Origin: an uncultured Desulfomonile sp.
GTDB taxonomy: Bacteria > Desulfobacterota > Desulfomonilia > Desulfomonilales > Desulfomonilaceae
Length of the DNA stretch: 7,996 nucleotides
Assembly (NCBI GenBank): GCA_903853735.1
Contig: CAINUH010000321.1
Span: 1-7,996 of the forward strand
Direction of reading: 5' to 3'
The notes under the pieces are model-generated. The model was not told where the DNA came from. It did not search any database and saw only the letters and a list, made by a program, of their open reading frames with translations. The first letter of the stretch is position 1. Every line of letters begins with the position of its first letter. Positions 1-6,117 of this stretch are shown in pieces. A program made the position numbers and the translations under genes.

Positions 1-968
1 ACGGTATTTACCATCCGGATGATGCGTCCCGGAAACGACGCCACATCATGTACCGACTCAGCAAACGGAATCGCGTAGGCCAGATTTGACTGAACTTCAG
101 GAACGAGGTGCCCTACATTTAGTCGTTTCAGACTCTCAACGGCCTTGTCCAGTTCCTCGATTACGTGGGTCCTCCCCATCTCACTGGTTATAGAGGCGAA
201 ATGGTTGATTGGGCCAATTCCTTTCCCTATACCCAACCCAAACCGCAAAGCCCTGTAAAGATACCTCTTGGCTTGGTCGATAGAGTCCGTCAGAGACAGT
301 CCTCCAGCCAAGAGAGTCGCTACAGCGGAAGCGAGGGTACAGCCGGTCCCATGAGTGTGGAGAGTCCGGACCCGTTGGGTTGCAAATTCATAATGCTGAC
401 TTCCATCGTGAAGGACGTCCACCGCGGATTCCAACATGTGCCCGCCCTTAACCAGAACATTCTTAGGCCCCATCTTTTGAAGCCCTTTTGCAGCTTTCTT
501 CATATCCTCAAGATCCGATATTTTCCTTCCTGTGAGTACCTCTGCCTCCGGTATATTTGGCATGAGCAAATAACAACGAGGAAACAATTTCTTGACCAGG
601 GCTTTCCTCCCCTCGTCGTCCAGAAGCACAGATCCCCTTTTTGAATACATCACCGGATCAACAACCACTTTTTCAATCTTATAACGGGCGATCTTGTCGG
701 CCACTACCTTTACTATCTCCTCATTCACTAACATCCCAGTCTTCACGGAGTCCGAGCCCATATCGCTTAGGACTGATTCCAGTTGCAGCGCCACCATTTC
801 AGGGTCCATGGCGACAACACTCTGCACTCCTAACGTGTTCTGGGCTGTAACGGCGGTGATGACGCTCATGCCGTATCCGCCGAGAGACAGAATGGTTTTC
901 AGGTCTGCTTGGACCCCGGCGCCGCCGCTTGAATCAGACCCGGCTATTGAAAGGACCTTGTGAAGCAT
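1..968 (-). CDS. thiD: Bifunctional HMP/HMP-P kinase ThiD fused to ThiN thiamine-phosphate synthase (3' end cut by window)
   Basis: The frame is open from an ATG at 968 to the window edge (322 complete codons). An in-frame TAG four codons upstream leaves this ATG as the only start; a modest AGGCGG lies at 974-979. Residues 1 to about 260 are a ThiD kinase of the ribokinase fold. The N-terminal AGSDSSGGAGVQADLKT block (9-25) binds the pyrimidine, and HGTGCTLASA (206-215) is the anion-hole motif with the family's active cysteine at C210. This domain phosphorylates hydroxymethylpyrimidine twice to HMP-PP. From about 270 the protein continues past the end of stand-alone ThiD into LVPEVQSNLAYA (288-299) and DVASFPGRI (308-316), which I recognise as the start of ThiN. 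ThiN joins HMP-PP to the thiazole phosphate and can replace ThiE. The rest of ThiN lies outside the window, so its active site cannot be checked. The gene is divergent from hldE and unrelated to it in pathway. The ThiD call is firm; ThiN is likely. Confidence 0.93.
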   Translation of the reverse strand, partial: MLHKVLSIAGSDSSGGAGVQADLKTILSLGGYGMSVITAVTAQNTLGVQSVVAMDPEMVALQLESVLSDMGSDSVKTGMLVNEEIVKVVADKIARYKIEKVVVDPVMYSKRGSVLLDDEGRKALVKKLFPRCYLLMPNIPEAEVLTGRKISDLEDMKKAAKGLQKMGPKNVLVKGGHMLESAVDVLHDGSQHYEFATQRVRTLHTHGTGCTLASAVATLLAGGLSLTDSIDQAKRYLYRALRFGLGIGKGIGPINHFASITSEMGRTHVIEELDKAVESLKRLNVGHLVPEVQSNLAYAIPFAESVHDVASFPGRIIRMVNT

Positions 969-1118
969 TGGGACCGCCTAGTCCACTTGAGAGGTGATTG
1001 AAAATTCCCAAATTTTCCTCTCCATTTCAGCGCGTTCTACAGATTGGAGTAAACAACGGCAACCTCAAGTAGTTAAGGTCACACCCTTAGACACATCCGT
1101 CAGGTCAGGGGAAATCGT

Positions 1119-1139
1119 AGAAGTTTTCCGACAACTTCT
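1119..1139. repeat. Perfect 7-bp inverted repeat (possible operator or hairpin)
   Basis: AGAAGTT at 1119-1125 and AACTTCT at 1133-1139 are perfect complements around a 7-base centre. The repeat lies about 150 bases upstream of the thiD start and beside an AT-rich segment at 1141-1160. No U-run follows on either strand, so it is not an intrinsic terminator. It could be a repressor site or a hairpin in the thiD leader; the sequence does not decide which. Confidence 0.35.
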
Positions 1140-1283
1140 GTTATAAGATAATATATTTACCACACTTGATCAGGCTAATGAAGCCCTTTGTAGATGTGAC
1201 GAATATTTGCTTTCTCTTGCAACTGATAGGTCATGAAATCAGAGTGTCCGGGGAAGGGCCCAAAAAATTTTCAACTGCATGGG

Positions 1284-1313
1284 TTGACAAACGGCCTCGG
1301 AGTTCGCTAAATA
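1284..1313 (+). promoter_or_regulatory. Sigma70-like promoter in front of the putative small RNA
   Basis: A perfect TTGACA at 1284-1289 is followed after 18 bases by TAAATA (1308-1313); shifting by one base gives CTAAAT with a 17-base spacer. The -35 is ideal and the -10 is poor (3 of 6). Transcription would begin near 1320 and run into the terminator ending near 1508. Assignment is by motif only. Confidence 0.35.
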
Positions 1314-1358
1314 TAGACGTAGTGATCAACAAATCTCCCAGAGGGAAAGGAGGTCGCA

Positions 1359-1415
1359 GTGAAAAGATATCGTATTCCCAGGGTGGCCCATTGTAGCGAC
1401 GGCTGCCTTAGATAG
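1359..1415 (+). CDS. Possible 18-codon leader peptide or small protein
   Basis: AAAGGAGGT at 1346-1354 is a near-perfect Shine-Dalgarno, the strongest in the window. It is followed after 4 bases by GTG (1359) and 17 further codons to a TAG at 1413-1415. The peptide would be basic at the start (VKRYRIPRVAHCSDGCLR) with two cysteines and no membrane segment. It is too short for recognition by family. The terminator hairpin begins about 40 bases downstream, an arrangement compatible with a leader peptide, but there is no run of one amino acid as in classic attenuators. The Shine-Dalgarno could pair with an upstream UCUCC at 1334-1338. The evidence is the ribosome binding site alone. Confidence 0.25.
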   Translation: MKRYRIPRVAHCSDGCLR

Positions 1416-1453
1416 TCCCGAGCAGGACGTAAAAAGGCTCATTGATTAACGGA

Positions 1454-1508
1454 GTGTGAGCCGGCACTGACCAGCAAAAGGGCTAGGTCGGCTCATGCTT
1501 TTTTTATT
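1454..1508 (+). terminator. Intrinsic terminator upstream of hldE
   Basis: GTGTGAGCCG (1454-1463) pairs with CGGCTCATGC (1489-1498), 10 pairs including two G-U. The 25-base interior can form a smaller stem (ACC and AGC with GCT and GGT). A run of seven T (1499-1505) and then ATT follow directly. Stem and U-tract are typical of Rho-independent termination on the plus strand. No protein gene precedes it on that strand, so it must end a small transcript or act as an attenuator before hldE. Confidence 0.7.
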
Positions 1509-1536
1509 GACCGCACCCAGACCACTTGCGTGTAAA
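1507..1536 (+). promoter_or_regulatory. Candidate hldE promoter
   Basis: TTGACC (1507-1512, 5 of 6) and TGTAAA (1531-1536, 4 of 6) are 18 bases apart, immediately after the T-run of the upstream terminator. That is where a fresh promoter for hldE would be expected. It would give a 5' leader of about 190 bases before the TTG start. Based on motif and position only. Confidence 0.3.
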
Positions 1537-1589
1537 GTTTTCCCCCCTGTTGCAAATTATATCCAACTCGTCACACCCTAGACTGTCGG

Positions 1590-1617
1590 ATTCGAATAGT
1601 ATATGTTCCTATCGAAT
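1590..1617. repeat. Imperfect inverted repeat in the hldE leader
   Basis: ATTCGAATAG (1590-1599) pairs with CTATCGAAT (1609-1617): nine pairs with a single bulged A at 1596 around a 9-base loop. No T-run follows, so it is not a terminator. It lies about 120 bases upstream of the hldE start and would be within the transcript from the candidate promoter at 1507-1536. An operator or an mRNA hairpin are both possible. Confidence 0.4.
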
Positions 1618-1725
1618 GGTCGGAGGCGTTTCAGGAGTGCTTCACCGTAGAAAATTGAGCGGCCGGACATTGTTCCCAATCCGGTGAATCAGGAATTTTT
1701 TTTTGTAGGAAAACAAATCGCTCTG

Positions 1726-1730
1726 GGAGG
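1726..1730 (+). promoter_or_regulatory. Ribosome binding site that sets the hldE TTG start
   Basis: GGAGG at 1726-1730 sits 7 bases before TTG 1738. The alternative upstream GTG at 1684 has no purine-rich site ahead of it, and the intervening codons run through a T-rich tract. Starting at TTG also gives the usual family length. Confidence 0.7.
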
Positions 1731-1737
1731 GCACGCG

Positions 1738-3174
1738 TTGACCGAGATTCTTATCAAAAAGCTAAAACCGGCTCCAATCCTTGTAGCCGGAGATGTTATG
1801 GTGGACGAATATATCTTGGGAGATGTGGAACGCATATCACCTGAGTCTCCTGTGCCGGTCTTGGTGGCAAGGGACAGGCTGAGAAAGCTTGGCGGAGCTG
1901 GAAATGTTGTTCGTAACCTGGTCACGATGGGAGCAAAGGTTGCACTATTCGCAACAGTAGGAGCGGATAATGCAGGGCGATGGTTCAAACGGCACTGCGA
2001 AGAAATGGGTGTCGAGGGGTTCTGGCTGAAGGATGATACCTCCAGGCCTACAACCATGAAGACCCGCGTGGTTGCGAGGAACCAGCAGATAGTCAGAATC
2101 GACGAAGAGCATGTCACTGCCATCGCGAAGGAAATAGAACTTGCAGTCGCCGAGGACATCAGGTCGGTGATGCCTCAGGTCAAAGCAGCAGTTGTGTCGG
2201 ACTATGGCAAGGGTTTCTTGACACCGACATTGCTTCAGACCTTGTTGTCATCGGCAAAGGCCAACGCCGTGCCGGTGTTTGTAGACCCAAAGGGTATCGA
2301 TTACAGCCGATATAGGGGAGCTACCTACATAACACCCAACGTCAGAGAGGCCTCCATGGCGTCCGGAATCGAAATCCACCGCAGAGAGCACCTTCTCGAG
2401 GCCGGTCGAATTCTGGTGGATCAGGTGAAGGCGGAAGGAGTGGTCATCACACGCGGCAAGGATGGCATTACTCTGGTTACTCGGAACAAAGCTCAGGACT
2501 TTCCTGTAAAACCAGTAGAGATAGTAGATGTTACAGGAGCCGGTGACACAGTCGTTTCTGCCTTGGCCTTGTCCGTGGCCAGCGGTTTGCCCATAGAAAA
2601 CGCCATCGTATTGGCCAACCTGGCGGCGTCACTCGTTGTGGCTCGTTTCGGCGCGGCATCAGTGAGTCTGAATGAGATGGTTGAAGCCCTGAAGGATCAC
2701 CGTCACACCAACAAGGCTCTAAGCCCCGAAGATATGGACGTGGCACTCCGAAATCATAGAATGCAAGGACATCGGATTGTTTTTACAAACGGTTGCTTCG
2801 ACCTGTTTCATGCCGGCCATCTCGCGTCCCTTCGTAAGGCCTCTGATTTCGGAGATGTTCTCGTAGTTGGTATCAACTCAGACAAGTCTGCAGCAGGACT
2901 CAAGGGTCCGGGTCGTCCAATCGTCCCTCAATCAGACCGAGTGGAACTCGTCTCAGCATTGAGTTTCGTGGACTTTGTTGTTGTGTTTGATGAAGAAACT
3001 CCGCTTGATCTCATAAAGAAAGTCCGGCCCGACGTTCTTGTGAAAGGAGAAGACTGGGTGGGTAAGAAAGTTGTGGGGGAAGAAATAGTAATCGCAAGAG
3101 GCGGAAGAGTTGAATTCGTAAAGCATGTGGGAGGTCTTTCGACAACAGACTTGATAAGAAAAATCAGAGGGTGA
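1738..3174 (+). CDS. hldE: Bifunctional heptose 7-phosphate kinase / heptose 1-phosphate adenylyltransferase HldE (RfaE)
   Basis: HldE phosphorylates D-glycero-beta-D-manno-heptose 7-phosphate at C1 and, after GmhB removes the 7-phosphate, adenylylates it to ADP-heptose for the LPS inner core. It is cytoplasmic. Starting at TTG 1738 it has 478 residues, nearly identical to the E. coli length of 477; a GTG at 1684 would add 18 unsupported residues. Residues about 10-320 are a PfkB/ribokinase-type kinase, with GDVMVDEYILGDVERISPE near 18-36, a GGAGN glycine motif at 52-56 and VTGAGDT at 265-271 whose aspartate (D270) is the expected catalytic base. Residues about 345-478 are a cytidylyltransferase-fold domain, with TNGCFDLFHAGH (350-361) carrying the HxGH nucleotide-binding motif, and GLSTTDLI near the end. 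Both halves look intact. It converges on lpxK with a 44-base gap. Confidence 0.97.
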   Translation: MTEILIKKLKPAPILVAGDVMVDEYILGDVERISPESPVPVLVARDRLRKLGGAGNVVRNLVTMGAKVALFATVGADNAGRWFKRHCEEMGVEGFWLKDDTSRPTTMKTRVVARNQQIVRIDEEHVTAIAKEIELAVAEDIRSVMPQVKAAVVSDYGKGFLTPTLLQTLLSSAKANAVPVFVDPKGIDYSRYRGATYITPNVREASMASGIEIHRREHLLEAGRILVDQVKAEGVVITRGKDGITLVTRNKAQDFPVKPVEIVDVTGAGDTVVSALALSVASGLPIENAIVLANLAASLVVARFGAASVSLNEMVEALKDHRHTNKALSPEDMDVALRNHRMQGHRIVFTNGCFDLFHAGHLASLRKASDFGDVLVVGINSDKSAAGLKGPGRPIVPQSDRVELVSALSFVDFVVVFDEETPLDLIKKVRPDVLVKGEDWVGKKVVGEEIVIARGGRVEFVKHVGGLSTTDLIRKIRG

Positions 3175-3218
3175 TGGCTGAAAATGTTCCCTGCAAGGGC
3201 ACAGAGGGCTTTTCGCAA

Positions 3219-4250
3219 TCAGTCCAAATGGCCGGAAAACGAATCGAGGACCGCCTGAACGAAGTGTTCCTTCTGATTGAATGCCAACTCAATCCTTAAC
3301 GCCGCCACCCTACCGGTACTCTTGAACCATTCCGGGAGCTTCACCCAGTCTTTCTCGGTGACAACTATCGCGGATTGGCCCGCCTCCTGCAGAATTCTTT
3401 GTAGTTCACTGTCGGCAAAGACATGGTGATCAGGGAACACTTTGTGATCCAACACCTTCCATCCTAGATCGAGTGCCAGATTTCTGAATCGCACTGCATT
3501 GGCTATTGCCGACGCCAGCATCACTGGTTGCCCGTGGTATGCGGACGGGCTGATCAAGGGAGAAGAAAATCCTCGTACAAGGCCTACCGCAATCTGTTCA
3601 CATCGGAAAATCGGCAAGCCACGGACGTAGGCTTCTGCTGCGGCGGGCAGGCTTGCGTTCCGTCCCATCAAAACCAGAATGTTGGCCCGTTTGAGTGCAG
3701 AAAGTGGTTCACGAAGTCGACCCAGCGGGAACATTCGATCTTCAAAGCCATTAACCAAAACGATGTCCGCGTTACGCTTGAGCGCTAAATGTTGGAACCC
3801 GTCGTCAAGAATGACAACATTTGATTGGAAGAGGTCAAATGCTGCACTAACCGGATTAATCCTTTTTCGGCCGACGATCACCGGAATGTCGGGAAGACGG
3901 CTCGCGATCAGATAGGGCTCATCACCCGCAACAGCAGGACCTACTAGAGGCTGCGAAGAGGTTCCATCCGACACCACCAGGTAGGGCGCCCGGTAAGTGC
4001 CCCTGTAACCCCTGCTGACTACAGAGGGTTTAAAACCCGCGGCACGAAGCATTCCCGCCAGGAAAATTACTGCAGGCGTTTTGCCGCTACCCCCCATGAG
4101 CAGGTTTCCGACCGATACAACTGGAACAGGGGGTTCTATCCTTGAGAAAAGGCCTGACAGGTAAGCCCTTTCCCTGATCTTCTGTACCGCATAGTAACCT
4201 GTGGAGGGAAATAGCAGAAAAGTGTCGGCGATTATTCGACCAGGTTTCAT
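3219..4250 (-). CDS. lpxK: Tetraacyldisaccharide 4'-kinase LpxK
   Basis: LpxK uses ATP to phosphorylate the 4' position of the tetraacyl disaccharide, giving lipid IVA; it sits on the inner face of the inner membrane. The 343 residues match the family's length. A hydrophobic N-terminal helix (about 8-22) probably anchors it. The P-loop is VGNLLMGGSGKTP (47-59), with K57 contacting phosphate. Further landmarks are SRGYRG (79-84), GDEP (109-112), DDGFQH (149-154), which holds the acidic pair known to be important in Aquifex LpxK, PLGRLREP (175-182), FPDHH (272-276) and TEKDWVKL (298-305). The segment usually reading about GIGNPxRF is here AIANAVRF (249-256), a small departure. The ATG lies only 2 bases after the msbA stop with no clear Shine-Dalgarno of its own, so it is probably translated by coupling. 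It is last in the minus-strand cluster. Confidence 0.97.
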   Translation of the reverse strand: MKPGRIIADTFLLFPSTGYYAVQKIRERAYLSGLFSRIEPPVPVVSVGNLLMGGSGKTPAVIFLAGMLRAAGFKPSVVSRGYRGTYRAPYLVVSDGTSSQPLVGPAVAGDEPYLIASRLPDIPVIVGRKRINPVSAAFDLFQSNVVILDDGFQHLALKRNADIVLVNGFEDRMFPLGRLREPLSALKRANILVLMGRNASLPAAAEAYVRGLPIFRCEQIAVGLVRGFSSPLISPSAYHGQPVMLASAIANAVRFRNLALDLGWKVLDHKVFPDHHVFADSELQRILQEAGQSAIVVTEKDWVKLPEWFKSTGRVAALRIELAFNQKEHFVQAVLDSFSGHLD

Positions 4251-4252
4251 TA

Positions 4253-5971
4253 TTATTGCTTGAACTGCATTTTATAGAGTCTGGCAAATTCACCGCCCAG
4301 AGCGAGCAGTTCGTCGTGGCTGCCTTTTTCGGCGATGCGCCCATCAACCATTACATATATGCGGTCCACGTTTCTGATCGTGGATAGCCTGTGAGCCACC
4401 ACCAGGGTGGTACGGCCCCTCATAAGCTCTTCCAGAGCCACTTGGACGGCTTTTTCCGAATCCGAGTCCAGGTTGGATGTGGCTTCATCCAGGATGAGCA
4501 CCGGGGGGTTCTTCAGCAAAGCCCGAGCAATGGCAATTCTCTGTCGTTCTCCTCCTGAGAGTTTGATTCCATTTTCCCCGATCAAGGTATCATAGGCGTT
4601 GGGCAGAGCCATGACGAAATCGTGAGCGTGCGCGGCCTTGGCGGCGCGAATGACCCTCTCCAAGGGCAGATCGGGTCGGCCGTAAGCGATGTTGTTACGC
4701 ACAGTGTCGTCAAAAAGTATGGTTTGCTGCGTTACAATCCCTATCTTTTCGCGCAGCGACCGCTGGGTTATGTCACGCAGGTCGATGCCGTCAATAAGTA
4801 TGCGACCGGACGTTACGTCGTAAAAGCGTGGCAGCAAATCCAGAATTGTGCTCTTGCCTACGCCGCTCTCACCGACAATTGCCACTGCCTCCCCGGCTCT
4901 TATACTGATAGTGATGTCTTTAAGGACTGGTTCCGTGTCATAGGCGAAGCAAATTCTGTCAAATAGAATCCCTTGTCGCACATTCTCCAAGACCGTGGCT
5001 CCCTGCTTGTCCTTCACTTCGACGGGAGTGTCCAGGAGCGAAAAAATCCTTTCACCTGCGCTTATACCTTCCTGAATGGTAATATTCACTTCGTTGATTC
5101 TCTTGATAGGTTCGTAGAGCATCAGCAGGGCTGCCATGAATGAGAAGAAGGTTCCCTGGGTGGATTCCCCGTTGATCACTTGATAGCCTCCATAGAAAAC
5201 AATGGCGCATACCCCTACGCCTCCCAGTGTTTCCATTACAGGATTTGAAAGCGCGCGAACCTTGAATCTACGCATAAATGCATTGAAAAGGGTTTGATTC
5301 ACTTGCTCAAACCTTGCCGTCTCGTAGTCTTCCATTGCGAAAGCTTTCACTATCCTTATCCCGGTGATAGTCTCATTGAGCCGCTCGGTAATGTCTTCGA
5401 GAGATACCAACATCCGTCTTGAATAACGCTTGAGCCGCTTACCGAAATGTAGAAGCGGATAAACGGCCAGTGGAAACACAACAAGAGCAATAAGAGCCAG
5501 AGTGAAATCGCGATAGAAAACAACGCACAGAAGCGCGATAACAGTTACCGAGTCGCGAACAAGGCCTGTAATCGCACTTGTCATAGCCCCCTGCACCATC
5601 GCAACGTCATTGTTCATTTTCGAGAGGAGTTCGCCTGTGGAGTGCCGCACGAAAAACCCCACGGACATTTCTTGCAGCTTACAAAACATCTGAGTCCGAA
5701 GGTCCCTGATGACGCTTTGGCCTATGTATGACATGAGATAGTACTGGCCGAAATCACACACGCCTTTTAGCAAATAAACCAGAACTACTACCAGCGGAAT
5801 CAGGTAGAGCATTCGGCCGTCTTTTTGAAAGAAGATTTCGTCGAGCGCGGGTTTTACGAGGTATGCCAGTGAGGCCGTCAGCACAGCGACACCGACCATG
5901 CAGAAGCCCGCAAGTATGAGCCGTTGTACGTAAAGGTTTAGATAGGTGAGCAGCCTCTTGTAAATGTGCAA
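4253..5971 (-). CDS. msbA: Lipid A-core flippase, ABC transporter MsbA
   Basis: MsbA is an inner-membrane homodimeric half-transporter that uses ATP to flip lipid A-core to the periplasmic leaflet. The protein has 572 residues, within the usual 570-600. About six membrane segments fall near 17-39, 56-74, 135-153, 155-175, 245-265 and 271-289. The nucleotide-binding domain follows from about 335: A-loop tyrosine Y344, Walker A GESGVGKS (367-374), Q-loop near 415, signature LSGGERQR (471-478), Walker B VLILDEATSN (491-500) with catalytic E496, and switch histidine H527. All are intact. The start is TTG at 5971 with GGAG 7 bases upstream; the next ATG (residue 25) would cut into the first membrane helix. 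General lipid or drug exporters share this fold, but position directly before lpxK and after lpxI supports MsbA. Confidence 0.94.
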   Translation of the reverse strand: MHIYKRLLTYLNLYVQRLILAGFCMVGVAVLTASLAYLVKPALDEIFFQKDGRMLYLIPLVVVLVYLLKGVCDFGQYYLMSYIGQSVIRDLRTQMFCKLQEMSVGFFVRHSTGELLSKMNNDVAMVQGAMTSAITGLVRDSVTVIALLCVVFYRDFTLALIALVVFPLAVYPLLHFGKRLKRYSRRMLVSLEDITERLNETITGIRIVKAFAMEDYETARFEQVNQTLFNAFMRRFKVRALSNPVMETLGGVGVCAIVFYGGYQVINGESTQGTFFSFMAALLMLYEPIKRINEVNITIQEGISAGERIFSLLDTPVEVKDKQGATVLENVRQGILFDRICFAYDTEPVLKDITISIRAGEAVAIVGESGVGKSTILDLLPRFYDVTSGRILIDGIDLRDITQRSLREKIGIVTQQTILFDDTVRNNIAYGRPDLPLERVIRAAKAAHAHDFVMALPNAYDTLIGENGIKLSGGERQRIAIARALLKNPPVLILDEATSNLDSDSEKAVQVALEELMRGRTTLVVAHRLSTIRNVDRIYVMVDGRIAEKGSHDELLALGGEFARLYKMQFKQ

Positions 5972-6117
5972 TTCGTGGCTCCACAGCGAGGAGATGGAAA
6001 GTGAGGAAGCTCGGCAAGCAGTCTGAAGCCGACTTCGGCATGCGCAGGCAGAAGGCCATGGTCAAGCGGCCCGGTCACTCTTCCATAGGCCTGCTTGTCG
6101 GACGTCTTGGAATGACT
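5972..6117. other. 146-base gap between lpxI and msbA
   Basis: The gap is long for a tight lipid A cluster. I see no reading frame of note, no T-tract terminator and no convincing -35/-10 pair on the minus strand. A small palindromic stretch (GCCG/CGGC around 6027-6038) is the only structure. In many related genomes lpxB or an oxidoreductase sits at this position; no remnant of either is recognisable here. Confidence 0.5.
5979..5982 (-). promoter_or_regulatory. Ribosome binding site for the msbA TTG start
   Basis: On the minus strand GGAG (5979-5982) lies 7 bases before TTG 5971. It supports a TTG start that keeps the full first membrane helix. Confidence 0.55.

Larger units (their letters stand above)
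1320..1508 (+). ncRNA. Putative structured small RNA or leader transcript of about 185 nt
   Basis: This segment is bounded by a TTGACA promoter-like site and a strong intrinsic terminator, and it ends about 230 bases before the hldE start. Several local pairings can be drawn: 1322-1329 with 1442-1450 (8 pairs, one bulged A), GTCGC 1353-1357 with GCGAC 1396-1400, and a two-tier hairpin of GCCTT 1405-1409 with AAGGC 1434-1438 enclosing GTCC/GGAC around 1415-1428. It carries a strong Shine-Dalgarno and a short reading frame, so a small mRNA or a leader that attenuates transcription into hldE is equally possible. I compared it by eye with 6S, tmRNA, 4.5S RNA, RNase P and common riboswitch signatures and saw no match. 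The ends are inferred. Confidence 0.3.
969..1737. other. Long intergenic region between divergent thiD-thiN and hldE
   Basis: About 770 bases separate the two divergent genes, far more than the other gaps in the window. No reading frame in it resembles a known protein; the longest (76 codons, plus strand, from a TTG at 1166) lacks a ribosome binding site. Bases 1141-1160 are strongly AT-rich and could hold promoters in either direction, but I see no convincing -35/-10 pair for thiD. The recognisable structure is, in order: an inverted repeat at 1119-1139, a sigma70-like promoter at 1284-1313, a strong Shine-Dalgarno with a mini reading frame at 1346-1415, an intrinsic terminator ending near 1508, a second promoter-like site at 1507-1536 and an inverted repeat at 1590-1617. 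I found no TPP riboswitch in front of thiD. Confidence 0.75.

Noticed and set aside
165..963. Plus-strand open frames over the thiD-thiN region
   Set aside because: They are antisense to a clearly conserved protein and have no family features of their own.
1160..1200. Plus-strand resemblance to the 3' part of a TPP riboswitch (CTTGATCAGGCTAATG)
   Set aside because: The GGGG...CTGAGA half of the aptamer is absent, and the strand leads toward hldE, not the thiamine gene.
1166..1396. 76-codon plus-strand reading frame in the intergenic region
   Set aside because: It starts at TTG without a Shine-Dalgarno, has no recognisable domain, and overlaps the promoter-like site and mini reading frame in the gap.
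1585..1600. GGATTCGAAT resembling a tRNA T-loop
   Set aside because: No T-stem partner, anticodon arm or acceptor stem can be drawn around it.
1684..1737. Upstream GTG start for hldE adding 18 residues
   Set aside because: No ribosome binding site, a T-rich tract within it, and the resulting protein would be longer than the family; TTG 1738 has a good GGAGG.
3185..3214. Possible terminator between convergent hldE and lpxK (CCCT...AGGG then CTTTT)
   Set aside because: Only four stem pairs with either a 3- or 12-base loop and a short T-run; too weak to claim.
5754..6065. Minus-strand 103-codon frame spanning the msbA start
   Set aside because: It overlaps the conserved N-terminus of MsbA in another frame and is rich in unlikely residue runs; it is a shadow.
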